A DNA stretch of 64,000 nt from Streptomyces venezuelae (GTDB lineage: Bacteria; Actinomycetota; Actinomycetes; Streptomycetales; Streptomycetaceae), in contig NZ_CP029190.1 in the NCBI RefSeq assembly GCF_008642295.1, positions 2,142,001 through 2,206,000 of the forward strand. Direction: 5' to 3'. Below the pieces are notes generated by a model, which saw only the letters and a list, made by a program, of their open reading frames with translations, was not told where the DNA came from and did not search any database. How positions within the stretch are numbered: position 1 is the first letter of the stretch; each line of letters starts with the position of its first letter. The position numbers and the translations under genes were made by a program. Shown here in pieces: positions 7,515 to 15,080 of the stretch.

Positions 7515-9029
7515 CTATCGGTCCCCGAAGATCGTGCGGTGCCAGTCCTTGGCCGGCACCCCGGTGTTGTCGTACATCACATGCTTGACCTGCGTGTACT
7601 CCTCGAAGGAGTAGGCGGACATGTCCTTGCCGAAACCACTGGCCTTGTAGCCGCCGTGGGGCATCTCGCTGATGATCGGAATGTGGTCGTTCACCCAGAC
7701 GCAGCCCGCCTTGATCTCGCGGGTGGCCCGGCCGGCCCGGTAGACGTCCCGGGTCCAGGCGGAGGCGGCGAGCCCGTACGGGGTGTCGTTGGCCAGCGCG
7801 AGGCCTTCGTCGTCGGTGTCGAAGGGCAGCACGACCAGGACCGGGCCGAAGATCTCGGACTGGACGATCTCGCTGTCCTGGGCCGCGCCGCTGACGAGCG
7901 TCGGCCGGTAGTAGGCCCCGTCGGCGAGCTCGCCCTGCGGGATCTCGCCGCCGGTGACGACGGTGGCGTAGGACCGGGCGCGCTCGACGAAGCCGGCGAC
8001 GCGGTCGCGCTGGGCGTGGGACACCAGCGGGCCGAGGTCGGTGGTGGGGGCGAAGGGGTCGCCCAGCCGGACGGTCTCCATCAGCTCGGCCACCCGGGCC
8101 ACGAAGGCGTCGTGGAGGGGGCGCTGGACGTAGGCGCGGGTGGCGGCCGTGCAGTCCTGGCCGGTGTTGATCAGGGAGCCGGCGACGGCGCCGTGCGCGG
8201 CGGCCTCGAGATCGGCGTCGTCGAAGACCACGAAGGGGGCCTTGCCGCCGAGCTCCAGGTGGAGCCGCTTGACGGTGGCGGTGCCGATCTCGGCGACCCG
8301 CTTGCCGACCGCGGTGGAGCCGGTGAAGGAGGTCATGACCACGTCCGGGTGCCCGACCAGATGCTCCCCGGCCACCCGGCCCGCCCCGGTGACGATGTTG
8401 ATCACGCCGTCGGGGATGCCCGCCTCCTGGGCCGCCTGGGCGAACATCAGGGAGGTCAGCGGGGTGAGCTCGGCGGGCTTGAGGACGATGGTGTTGCCCG
8501 CGGCGATGGCCGGGAGGATCTTCCAGGCGGCCATCTGGAGCGGATAGTTCCAGGGGGCGATGGAGCCGACCACGCCGATGGCCTCGCGGCGTACGTACGA
8601 GGTGTGGTCGCCCGAGTACTCGGCGGCGGCCTGGCCCTGGAGGTGGCGGGCGGCGCCGGCGAAGAAGGCGGTGTTGTCGATGGTGCCCGGTACGTCGAAC
8701 TCCGAGGTCAGCTTCACCGGCTTGCCGCACTGGCGGGACTCTGCGTACGCGAAGTCCTCGGCCTGGGCGGCGAGGACCGCGGCCAGCCGGTGCAGCGCGT
8801 CGGAGCGCTCGCCGGGGGTGCTGCCCGACCAGCCCGGGAACGCCCGCTTGGCGGCGGCGACGGCCTCGTCGACGTCGGCGGTGCTCGCCAGTTCGTAGGT
8901 GAGGACCTCGTCGCCGGTGGCAGGGTCCACGACGGTGTGTGACTGCCCGGAGGTACCGGACCGAAGCCGCCCGTCGATGTACTGTGCGCCCTCTGCGAAG
9001 CGGTCTTTGATCTGGAAGCGGTTGCCCAT
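7515..9029 (-). CDS. Aldehyde dehydrogenase, gamma-aminobutyraldehyde dehydrogenase-like (copy 1)
   Basis: A 504-residue NAD(P)-dependent aldehyde dehydrogenase. Substrate-binding and catalytic stretches are visible: APWNYPLQMAAWK, the glutamate in LELGGKAPFVVF, and the nucleophile cysteine in NTGQDCTAATR. The pattern is close to gamma-aminobutyraldehyde/betaine-aldehyde dehydrogenases, which would oxidise the aldehyde formed by the amine oxidase or transaminase. ATG at 9029 follows GGAGAG seven bases upstream. It is divergent from the NADAR gene, and the 174-base gap holds an inverted repeat that recurs at the Lrp gene near 17.9 kb. It probably leads the potD-A-B-C-oxidase transcript. Confidence 0.88.
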   Translation of the reverse strand: MGNRFQIKDRFAEGAQYIDGRLRSGTSGQSHTVVDPATGDEVLTYELASTADVDEAVAAAKRAFPGWSGSTPGERSDALHRLAAVLAAQAEDFAYAESRQCGKPVKLTSEFDVPGTIDNTAFFAGAARHLQGQAAAEYSGDHTSYVRREAIGVVGSIAPWNYPLQMAAWKILPAIAAGNTIVLKPAELTPLTSLMFAQAAQEAGIPDGVINIVTGAGRVAGEHLVGHPDVVMTSFTGSTAVGKRVAEIGTATVKRLHLELGGKAPFVVFDDADLEAAAHGAVAGSLINTGQDCTAATRAYVQRPLHDAFVARVAELMETVRLGDPFAPTTDLGPLVSHAQRDRVAGFVERARSYATVVTGGEIPQGELADGAYYRPTLVSGAAQDSEIVQSEIFGPVLVVLPFDTDDEGLALANDTPYGLAASAWTRDVYRAGRATREIKAGCVWVNDHIPIISEMPHGGYKASGFGKDMSAYSFEEYTQVKHVMYDNTGVPAKDWHRTIFGDR

Positions 9030-9096
9030 GACGCTCTCCGTAGCTCCAGCTCGAATTGAGTGCCGATCCTGACAGAGGCCTTCGCTCCAGCCAAGT

Positions 9097-9132
9097 GATT
9101 CCGTTGTTGCCTTTTGATTACGCGACGGAATC
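9097..9132. promoter_or_regulatory. Inverted repeat GATTCCGT-N20-ACGGAATC, candidate Lrp operator
   Basis: Perfect 8-base arms at 9097-9104 and 9125-9132 are separated by exactly 20 bases, upstream of the aldehyde dehydrogenase gene. The site at 17932-17969 has the same arm core (TCCGT / ACGGA) and the same 20-base spacer. The TTGATTACG motif occurs at both places, inside the spacer here and just after the right arm at the second site. This suggests one regulator, most simply the Lrp/AsnC protein encoded at 18003. Confidence 0.6.
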
Positions 9133-9203
9133 GGTCGACCATGTGTCGAGACAGGCCCCAAATCCCGTACGAAGTGTCCGTGGCGGCTGCCAGACTGCCG
9201 TGC

Positions 9204-9758
9204 ATGGAGAAGATCGACCAACTGATCGAGCAGGTCAAACAGGGTGAGCGGGTCAAGTACCTGCCCTTCTGGGGACACCGGCCGCGGCCCGACGGCTCGC
9301 TCGGACCGAGCTGCCTGAGCCAGTGGTGGCCCGCACCCTTCACCGTCAGTGATGTCGAGTACGCCACCGCCGAGCACTGGATGATGGCCGAGAAGGCGCG
9401 CCTGTTCGGGGACGCGGAAGCGGAACGGGCCGCGGTGTCGGCCCCGACCCCGGCCGAGGCGAAGAAGGCGGGCCGGCTGGTGCGCGGCTTCGACAACGCG
9501 GTGTGGGAGCGCGAGCGGTACGCCATCGTGGTGGCGGGCAGCGTCCACAAATTCGGCTCCTCCCCCGAGCTGCTCGGCTATCTGCTGGGCACCGGGCGGC
9601 GGGTCCTGGTGGAGGCCAGCCCGCTGGACCGGATCTGGGGCATCGGCCTCCCGGCGGACGACGCCCGCGCCCTGGACCCGGCCCGCTGGCGCGGCCTGAA
9701 CCTGCTGGGCTTCGCCCTGATGGACGCCCGCGAGCGGCTGCTCGCCGGCCAGGGCTGA
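9204..9758 (+). CDS. NADAR family protein (YbiA-like)
   Basis: A 184-residue cytosolic protein of the NADAR/YbiA family. The signature YATAEHWMMAEKARLF lies near residue 53, with VHKFGSSPELLGYLLGTG and EASPLDRIWGIGL further on. Family members act as N-glycosidases, either on reactive riboflavin intermediates (RibX/YbiA) or on ADP-ribosylated or NAD-derived substrates. Which applies here cannot be told. The ATG at 9204 gives the normal family length. It stands immediately upstream of the Y-RNA array and the Ro60 gene on the same strand (48 bases before the first RNA fold), which raises the possibility of a link to nucleotide or RNA damage; that link is speculative. Confidence 0.85.
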   Translation: MEKIDQLIEQVKQGERVKYLPFWGHRPRPDGSLGPSCLSQWWPAPFTVSDVEYATAEHWMMAEKARLFGDAEAERAAVSAPTPAEAKKAGRLVRGFDNAVWERERYAIVVAGSVHKFGSSPELLGYLLGTGRRVLVEASPLDRIWGIGLPADDARALDPARWRGLNLLGFALMDARERLLAGQG

Positions 9759-9805
9759 CCGGTAATTCCGTGGCGGCGCCCGGGCCCGCCGCCTAACGTG
9801 ATCCT

Positions 9806-9941
9806 TGTCCAGGTGCGAAGGCGAGACCTACTTCCACTCATAATGGGGCGGTCGCGGGTTCGAGTCCCGTCACCGGCTTCAGGCCGGTGTAGCTCAGCTG
9901 GTAGAGCACCACGTGGTTTCGCCGACCTCGATCTCTGGACA
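9806..9941 (+). ncRNA. Y-RNA-like RNA 1 with permuted tRNA module and intact CAU anticodon arm
   Basis: A folded RNA with a Ro-type stem. The outer helix UGUCCAG (9806-9812) pairs with CUGGACA (9935-9941). The inner helix GGCGAGACC (9820-9828) pairs with GGUUUCGCC (9915-9923). Between them is an asymmetric internal loop, GUGCGAA opposite GACCUCGAUCU. The 5' strand GGUGCGAAGGC closely matches the Ro-binding strand of animal Y RNAs (GGUCCGAAGGU in hY1, from memory). Inside the stem is a circularly permuted tRNA: anticodon arm UUCCA-CUCAUAA-UGGGG (9832-9848), T arm with UUCGAGU loop (9854-9870), acceptor strands CACCGGC / GCCGGUG (9871-9889) closed by UUCAG, then U8, A9 and a D arm (9890-9907). 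It cannot be a normal tRNA, since the acceptor end is a hairpin loop. Confidence 0.75.
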
Positions 9942-9955
9942 CCCTGTGTCACGCA

Positions 9956-10028
9956 CCTCCCGGTGCGCAGGCAGCGGCTCCTTCTCTTCCAAAGAAACCC
10001 AGGCCGCCGCCACCTTGATCTCGGGAGG
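9956..10028 (+). ncRNA. Y-RNA-like RNA 2, short form without tRNA module
   Basis: The second Ro-type stem in the array. The outer helix CCUCCCG (9956-9962) pairs with CGGGAGG (10022-10028). The inner helix GGCAGCGGC (9970-9978) pairs with GCCGCCGCC (10003-10011), with one A-C mismatch. The internal loop strands GUGCGCA and ACCUUGAUCU match the conserved strands of the other two units. The apical part (9979-10002) is only about 24 pyrimidine-rich bases with no D, T or acceptor arm. Either it is a minimal Y RNA or a decayed unit; compensated pairing in both helices argues it is maintained. Confidence 0.6.
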
Positions 10029-10030
10029 CC

Positions 10031-10201
10031 GCGTGCGGGATGCCCGGTGCGCAGGCTGCGGTTACTTCTGGGGACCCGGAGGTCGTGGGTTCGAATCCCA
10101 CCCGGCCCGTCACCCGCAAGGGAACGGGCCGGTGGAGCAGCGCGGAAGCTCGCCGGGCATAAAAGTCCGCCGCCGACCCTGATCTCGGGCATCCCGCACG
10201 T
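10031..10201 (+). ncRNA. Y-RNA-like RNA 3 with permuted initiator-tRNA-like module
   Basis: The third Ro-type stem, with a 16-pair outer helix (10031-10046 with 10186-10201) and an inner helix GGCUGCGG (10054-10061) pairing with CCGCCGCC (10167-10174). The internal loop strands GUGCGCA and GACCCUGAUCU are conserved with units 1 and 2. The enclosed module reads: anticodon-stem half CCCGG (10075-10079), T arm GUGGG-UUCGAAU-CCCAC (10085-10101), acceptor strands CCGGCCCG (10102-10109) and CGGGCCGG (10125-10132) closed by a CCC-GCAA-GGG mini-hairpin, D arm GAGC...GCUC (10135-10151), and anticodon-stem half CCGGG (10153-10157). The D arm and following GGGCAUAA resemble initiator tRNA. The permutation opens the molecule in the anticodon loop. 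Confidence 0.72.
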
Positions 10202-10242
10202 CACGCCTCCCCCGCCGTCCTTTGAATTCGGGGGGATTCACC

Positions 10243-11844
10243 ATGGCTCGCTTCAACCTGCGCGCGCTCACGTCCAAGGCTCCGGCCGCGCCCACCTCGC
10301 CCGTACGCTCCACCGGCCGCCGCGCCCGCACCCACCAGGGCGGCGCCGGGTACGAACGCGACCCGCGCTCCGAGCTGTTCCTGCTCGCCGTCGCCAACTT
10401 CGTGACGCAGCGGACCTTCTACGAGAACGGGGCCGACCGCGACGACCGGTTCGCCGCCCTCGTGCGGCGGCTCGCGGTCGAGGACCCGGACTGGACCGCC
10501 GGCCTGCTGCGCTGGCTCCGCGGGGACGCCAACATGCGTACCGCCTCGCTGGTCGGCGCCGCCGAATACGTCAAGGCGCGGCTCGACGCGGGCGCCACCG
10601 ACGGGCCGTCGAACCGGCAGGTCGTGGACTCCGTGCTGCAGCGCGCGGACGAGCCCGGCGAACTGCTCGGCTACTGGACGGCCACGCACGGGCGCAACGT
10701 CCCCAAGCCCGTCAAGCGGGGTATCGCCGACGCCGTGCGCCGGCTCTACTCCGGCCGCTCGCTGCTGAAGTACGACACCGACTCGGCACGACGGGCCTAC
10801 CGCTTCGGCGACGTCCTCAACCTGGTGCACGCCTCCCCCGACCCGGCCAAGCCCTGGCAGGGCGAGCTGTTCCGCTACGCCCTGGACCGCCGGCACCACC
10901 CCGAGAGCGCCGAGGTCCCGGCCGGCAACCAGACCCTCCTCGCCCACCGGGCCCTGATGGAGCTGCCGGTCTCCGAGCGGCGCGCCGTGGTCACCGCGCC
11001 CGGCGGAGCCGAGCGGCTCGCGGAGGCGGGCATGACCTGGGAGGTCCTGGCCGGCTGGCTCCAGGGACCGATGGACGCAGCCGCCTGGGAGGCGGTCATC
11101 CCGTCCATGGGCGCCATGGCGCTGCTGCGCAACCTGCGCAACTTCGACCAGGCCGGAGTCTCGGACGAGGTCGCCGCGCAGGTCGCGGCGAAGATCTCCG
11201 ATCCGGAGGTCGTCGCCCGGTCCCGGCAGCTCCCCTTCCGCTACCTGGCCGCCTACCGGCACGCCCCCTCGCTGCGCTGGGCCTACCCGCTGGAGCAGGC
11301 CCTCGGGCATGCGCTGGCCAACGTACCGGCGCTGCCCGGCCGGACGCTGGTCCTCGTGGACCGGTCCGGGTCGATGTGGTGCCGTCTGTCGGAACGCTCC
11401 GAGCTCAACCGGGCGGACGCGGCGGCCGTGTTCGGGGCGGCGCTGGCCCTGCGGGCGGAGCAGGCCGACCTGGTGCAGTTCGGCACCACCAGCGCGCCCG
11501 TCCCCTGCAACCGGGGCGAGTCCGTGCTGAAGGTGCTGGAGCGGTTCGGGGACCTCGGCGGCACCGACACGGTACGCGCCGTACGGGAGCACTACCGGGA
11601 CCACGACCGGGTACTGATCGTCACCGACGAGCAGGCCGGCGCATACGGCTACAGCGGCGACCCGACCGCGCAGGTGCCGGACGCGGTGCCGGTGTACACC
11701 TGGAACCTGGCCGGTTACCGGGTCGGCCACGCGCCCTCCGGCTCCGGCAACCGGCACACCTTCGGCGGGCTCACCGACGCCGCGTTCCGGATGGTGTCGC
11801 TGATCGAGAGCGGCCGGTCCGCCGACTGGCCCTGGGCCGGCTGA
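10243..11844 (+). CDS. rsr: Ro60-like RNA-binding protein (TROVE domain plus vWA)
   Basis: A 533-residue orthologue of the Ro autoantigen. The N-terminal two-thirds is an alpha-helical TROVE ring (for example DPRSELFLLAVANFV near residue 40, and LLRWLRGDANMRTASLVGA). The C-terminal von Willebrand A domain has the MIDAS motif LVLVDRSGSMW near residue 372, with a further GGTDT and LIVTDEQ. Ro proteins bind the ends of misfolded RNAs in the ring and Y RNAs on the outer surface, and bacterial Ro can tether to PNPase or exoribonucleases. ATG at 10243 follows GGGGGG nine bases upstream. The start lies 42 bases after the third Y-RNA-like fold, so protein and RNAs may share a transcript. No rtcA or rtcB RNA-repair gene is in the window. 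Confidence 0.9.
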   Translation: MARFNLRALTSKAPAAPTSPVRSTGRRARTHQGGAGYERDPRSELFLLAVANFVTQRTFYENGADRDDRFAALVRRLAVEDPDWTAGLLRWLRGDANMRTASLVGAAEYVKARLDAGATDGPSNRQVVDSVLQRADEPGELLGYWTATHGRNVPKPVKRGIADAVRRLYSGRSLLKYDTDSARRAYRFGDVLNLVHASPDPAKPWQGELFRYALDRRHHPESAEVPAGNQTLLAHRALMELPVSERRAVVTAPGGAERLAEAGMTWEVLAGWLQGPMDAAAWEAVIPSMGAMALLRNLRNFDQAGVSDEVAAQVAAKISDPEVVARSRQLPFRYLAAYRHAPSLRWAYPLEQALGHALANVPALPGRTLVLVDRSGSMWCRLSERSELNRADAAAVFGAALALRAEQADLVQFGTTSAPVPCNRGESVLKVLERFGDLGGTDTVRAVREHYRDHDRVLIVTDEQAGAYGYSGDPTAQVPDAVPVYTWNLAGYRVGHAPSGSGNRHTFGGLTDAAFRMVSLIESGRSADWPWAG

Positions 11845-11900
11845 CGGATCCGGCTCGCACGGAACACCGCGCACGGCCGGCCCGGGCCCTGGGGCCCGGG

Positions 11901-12623
11901 TCAGCCGCGGTGCAGCACCTGGGAGTTCGAGTAGGGCGCCTCGTGCCCGGAGCCGCCACTGCCGCTCCCGGTGTCGCCGTCGGAGTCGTTGGCGATGTCG
12001 ATGATCAACACCACCGCGAGCAGGGCGCCCACCACGATCCCCACCACGCCCAGGATGATGCCGGCCAGCGCCACCCCGCCGTTGTCGGCCTCGCCCCGGC
12101 TGACCCGGGCGCGGCCGAGGATGCCGAAGACCACGGCGGTGATGCCGATCGCCACGGCGATGAAGCTGGTGCAGAACATCACCGCCGACACGATCCCCAG
12201 CACCAGGGCGGTCACGCCGAAGCCGTTGCGCATGACGGGGTACGAGGGGTATCCGGCCGGATAGGCGGTGTAGGCGGGCGAGTGGCCCGGGTGGCCCGGG
12301 TGAGCGCCGCCCGGATGGCCGTACCCGTACGCGTATGCCGGTCCGGCCGGGTCCGGCTGTGCCGGGTACCCGTACGCCGGAGTGGCCGGCGGGGTCTGGT
12401 GGATGTGCGGCGGCTGCGGCTGCTGCGGCTGGGGTTGGGGCTGCGGAATCGCGCCGGGCAGCCCCGTGATCGTCGGCTGGTCGTGCACGGACGGCGGGCG
12501 GCCCCCCTGCGACGCGCCCGGTATCCCGGGCGGGCTCTGCTGCCCGCCCCGGTCCGCGGCCGGCCGGTCCGGCGGCGCCCACGGATCGGCAGGCTCGGGG
12601 CTCTGGTCGCTCTGGTCGGTCAT
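11901..12623 (-). CDS. DUF4190 domain membrane protein
   Basis: A 240-residue protein. The first 125 or so residues are Pro/Gln/Gly/Tyr-rich and probably disordered, with HPGGAHPGHPGH and QPQPQPQQPQ repeats. Two hydrophobic hairpin segments follow: VTALVLGIVSAVMFCTSFIAVAIG and VALAGIILGVVGIVVGALLAVVLI. The linker GRARVSRGEADNGGVALAG between them is the DUF4190 hallmark. A short Gly/Ser-rich tail follows. Function is unknown. It is divergent from adenosine deaminase and convergent with the Ro60 gene. Confidence 0.82.
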   Translation of the reverse strand: MTDQSDQSPEPADPWAPPDRPAADRGGQQSPPGIPGASQGGRPPSVHDQPTITGLPGAIPQPQPQPQQPQPPHIHQTPPATPAYGYPAQPDPAGPAYAYGYGHPGGAHPGHPGHSPAYTAYPAGYPSYPVMRNGFGVTALVLGIVSAVMFCTSFIAVAIGITAVVFGILGRARVSRGEADNGGVALAGIILGVVGIVVGALLAVVLIIDIANDSDGDTGSGSGGSGHEAPYSNSQVLHRG

Positions 12624-12740
12624 CTTGCGCCCCCCTCTCGTACGGCCATGCTACGGGCTGCCGCCGACAGCCCCAGGGGCCTGCCTACGATGAACCCTTG
12701 CCCGTTCCGCCGCACCCGGATCCCGAAAGGCCTGCCCCTC

Positions 12741-13766
12741 ATGACCGATCTGCACCCCTTCATCGCAGGGCTGCCCAAGGCCGAGCTCCACGTGCACCAC
12801 GTCGGCTCCGCGTCCCCCCGTATCGTGGCCGAACTCGCCGCCCGGCACCCCGACTCCAAGGTGCCCACGGATCCCGAGGCGCTCGCCGACTACTTCACCT
12901 TCACCGACTTCGCGCACTTCATCGAGGTGTACCTGTCGGTGGTGGACCTGGTCCGCACCCCGGAGGACGTCCGGCTGCTGACCTTCGAGGTCGCCCGCGA
13001 CATGGCGCGGCAGAACATCCGCTACGCGGAACTGACCATCACCCCCTTCTCCTCCACCCGCCGCGGGATCGAGGAGAAGGCCTTCATGGCGGCCATCGAG
13101 GACGCCCGCCGGGCCGCCGAGGCCGAACTGGGCGTCATCCTCCGCTGGTGCTTCGACATTCCGGGCGAGGCCGGTCTGGAGGCCGCCGCCGAGACCGCCC
13201 GGCTGGCGGTCGACCTGCGCCCCGAGGGCCTGGTCTCCTTCGGTCTGGGCGGACCCGAGATCGGGGTGCCGCGCCCGCAGTTCAAGCCGTACTTCGACCT
13301 GGCCCGCAAGGCCGGTCTGCACAGCGTCCCGCACTCCGGCGAGACCACCGGCCCGCAGTCCATCTGGGACGCCGTCAACGAGCTGGGTGCCGAGCGCATC
13401 GGCCACGGCACCAGCGCCACCCAGGACCCGGACCTGCTGAAGTACCTGGCCGACCACCGGATCGCGCTGGAGGTCTGCCCGACCTCCAACATCGCCACCC
13501 GCGCCGTCACCGACCTGGACCTGCACCCCGTCCGGGAGATGGTGCAGGCCGGCGTGCTGGTCACCATCAACAGCGACGACCCGCCGATGTTCGGCTCCGA
13601 CCTGAACAACGAGTACGCGGTCGCCGCCCGGCTGCTGGAGCTGGACGAGCGCGGTCTGGCCGGCCTCGCGAAGAACGCCGTCGAGGCGTCCTTCCTGGAC
13701 CCGGCCGGCAAGGCGAAGCTGGCGGCGGAGATCGACACGTACACGGCGGCCTGGCTCGCCCGCTGA
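12741..13766 (+). CDS. Adenosine deaminase
   Basis: A 341-residue metal-dependent deaminase that converts adenosine to inosine in purine salvage. Zinc-site motifs are present: the HVH near residue 18, VPHSGETTGP (catalytic His and Glu region), GHGTSA, and the C-terminal TINSDDPPMFG aspartates. The first motif reads HVHHVGS where many family members have HLHLDG, so the usual Leu-Asp after the second His is replaced; substrate range may therefore differ from classical ADA. ATG at 12741 was chosen for the family N-terminus LPKAELHVH. No strong ribosome-binding site is visible. Confidence 0.9.
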   Translation: MTDLHPFIAGLPKAELHVHHVGSASPRIVAELAARHPDSKVPTDPEALADYFTFTDFAHFIEVYLSVVDLVRTPEDVRLLTFEVARDMARQNIRYAELTITPFSSTRRGIEEKAFMAAIEDARRAAEAELGVILRWCFDIPGEAGLEAAAETARLAVDLRPEGLVSFGLGGPEIGVPRPQFKPYFDLARKAGLHSVPHSGETTGPQSIWDAVNELGAERIGHGTSATQDPDLLKYLADHRIALEVCPTSNIATRAVTDLDLHPVREMVQAGVLVTINSDDPPMFGSDLNNEYAVAARLLELDERGLAGLAKNAVEASFLDPAGKAKLAAEIDTYTAAWLAR

Positions 13767-13844
13767 CGACTCATCGTCTGTCAGGTCGTCTGTCGGGGCC
13801 TTGCGCCATCGACCGATCGCCCGGCCGCCGGGGAGAATGCGTCC

Positions 13845-14534
13845 ATGCGCACCCTGACTGCCGTCGGCCACCGCGGCGATCCCTACCGCATCCGCGAGAA
13901 CACCCTCGATTCGCTCCGCTCCGCGTTCGCGCGCGGAGCGGACGCGGTCGAGATCGACGTACGGGTCACCCGCGACGGGGTGCCGGTCCTGCTGCACGAC
14001 GAGTCGCTCAAGCGGTTGTGGCGTGCGGATGTGCTGCTGGGCTCGATGACGGCAGCTCAGCTGCGCGAGCTCACGGCCGGCCGGGTGCCGACCCTGCGGG
14101 AGGCGCTGGCGGCCACCGGGGCCGGCCGGGTCATGATCGACCTGCCGGGGGCCACGGAGGAGACCGTGCGCACGGTGGTGGGCCAGGTGCGCGAGTGCGG
14201 GGCCCGGGACCGTACGTACTACTGCGCGGGCTCCCGGACCATGCTCGCGGTACGGGCCGCCGACCGGGGCGCGGAGATCGCGCTGACCTGGACCACGCTG
14301 AGCCCGCCGCGCCGGGTGCTGATCGACGCGGTGGCGCCGCGCTGGCTCAACTACCGCTTCGGTCTGGTCAGCCGGGGGCTGACGGAGGCCGTGCACCGGG
14401 AGGGGCTGCTGGTGTCGGCCTGGACGGCGGACACCCGGTGGACCATGCGGAAGCTGATCGCGGCCGGGGTGGACTCGATCACCACCAACCGGGTGGCCGC
14501 GCTGGCGGCGGTGCGGGCGGAGTCCTGCCGCTGA
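13845..14534 (+). CDS. Glycerophosphodiester phosphodiesterase family protein
   Basis: A 229-residue TIM-barrel phosphodiesterase releasing glycerol-3-phosphate from glycerophosphodiesters. The N-terminal GHRGDPYRIRENTLDSL carries the catalytic His-Arg and Asn-Thr, EIDVRVTRDGVPVLLHDE carries the metal ligands and second His, and the C-terminal SAWTADTRWTMRKLIAAGVD is typical of the family. No signal peptide is seen, so it is probably cytoplasmic. It follows adenosine deaminase on the same strand by 78 bases. Confidence 0.88.
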   Translation: MRTLTAVGHRGDPYRIRENTLDSLRSAFARGADAVEIDVRVTRDGVPVLLHDESLKRLWRADVLLGSMTAAQLRELTAGRVPTLREALAATGAGRVMIDLPGATEETVRTVVGQVRECGARDRTYYCAGSRTMLAVRAADRGAEIALTWTTLSPPRRVLIDAVAPRWLNYRFGLVSRGLTEAVHREGLLVSAWTADTRWTMRKLIAAGVDSITTNRVAALAAVRAESCR

Positions 14535-14555
14535 TCCGGACACCCCGCACATCCG

Positions 14556-15056
14556 CTAGGCCGGGGCCGGGGCTCCGGCCGGTTCGGGCTGCGGCTGCTG
14601 CATCGCCTCCAGCCGCTTGATCATGCGGCGCAGCACCAGCAGCGGGATCACCCCGAACACCCCGAAGGACATGTCGATCACGCTCCACCAGAAGGGGATG
14701 CCGCGGATCGGCCCGCAGATCAGGGCCAGCGGGACCACCCCGGCGCAGGCGATCATGCCGGCTTCGACGATCCAGATATTGCGGACCGGGTCCCGGTAGA
14801 CCCCGTGGAAGAAGACCGCGATGACCAGGTGGGCGAAGGCCAGCCAGTCCGTGCCGTAGAGCAGGAACGGGTAGTCGGCATCGGCCCGGTCGAGGCCTTC
14901 GGTCACCCGCTGGACCCAGTGGTTGTCCACCAGGGAGTTGAGCAGGTGCATCTCGGTGACCAGGGGAAACGCTGTGATTCCGCTGAGGACCAGGCAGACC
15001 AGGAAAAGCACCAGCCAGGCACGGATACGCCGGAGTAGGGCGCTGCTCTCGCTCAT
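14556..15056 (-). CDS. Four-helix membrane protein of unknown function
   Basis: A 166-residue integral membrane protein with about four transmembrane helices: AWLVLFLVCLVLSGITAFPLV, WLAFAHLVIAVFFHGV, AGMIACAGVVPLALICGPIRG and MSFGVFGVIPLLVLRRMI, followed by a Pro/Glu/Ala-rich cytoplasmic tail. It is not assigned to a named family here. A pair of GAACRCGTTC palindromes lies 25-56 bases upstream of the start, suggesting regulation by a TetR-type repressor. The gene converges with the GDPD gene. Confidence 0.75.
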   Translation of the reverse strand: MSESSALLRRIRAWLVLFLVCLVLSGITAFPLVTEMHLLNSLVDNHWVQRVTEGLDRADADYPFLLYGTDWLAFAHLVIAVFFHGVYRDPVRNIWIVEAGMIACAGVVPLALICGPIRGIPFWWSVIDMSFGVFGVIPLLVLRRMIKRLEAMQQPQPEPAGAPAPA

Positions 15057-15080
15057 GGCAGCACCCTACGCCGATATTCT

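Noticed and set aside
6102..8942. Very long open frame on the plus strand opposite potA, potD and the aldehyde dehydrogenase
   Set aside because: It is antisense to well-recognised genes, Gly/Val/Asp-rich with no domain, and is the usual by-product of high third-position GC.
9781..9805. Promoter for the Y-RNA array (TAACGT near 9794)
   Set aside because: No convincing -35 at the right distance; too weak to annotate.
9849..9910. Possible ordinary tRNA gene (T arm followed by acceptor and D arm)
   Set aside because: The parts are in permuted order and the acceptor strands are joined by a five-base loop, so no normal tRNA can form.
10081..10160. Possible second ordinary tRNA gene
   Set aside because: Again permuted, with the acceptor capped by a GCAA hairpin and the anticodon loop open.
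9798..12740. Long plus-strand frame running into adenosine deaminase
   Set aside because: It crosses the RNA array and reads the Ro60 gene in a wrong frame; only the part from 12741 is a real protein.
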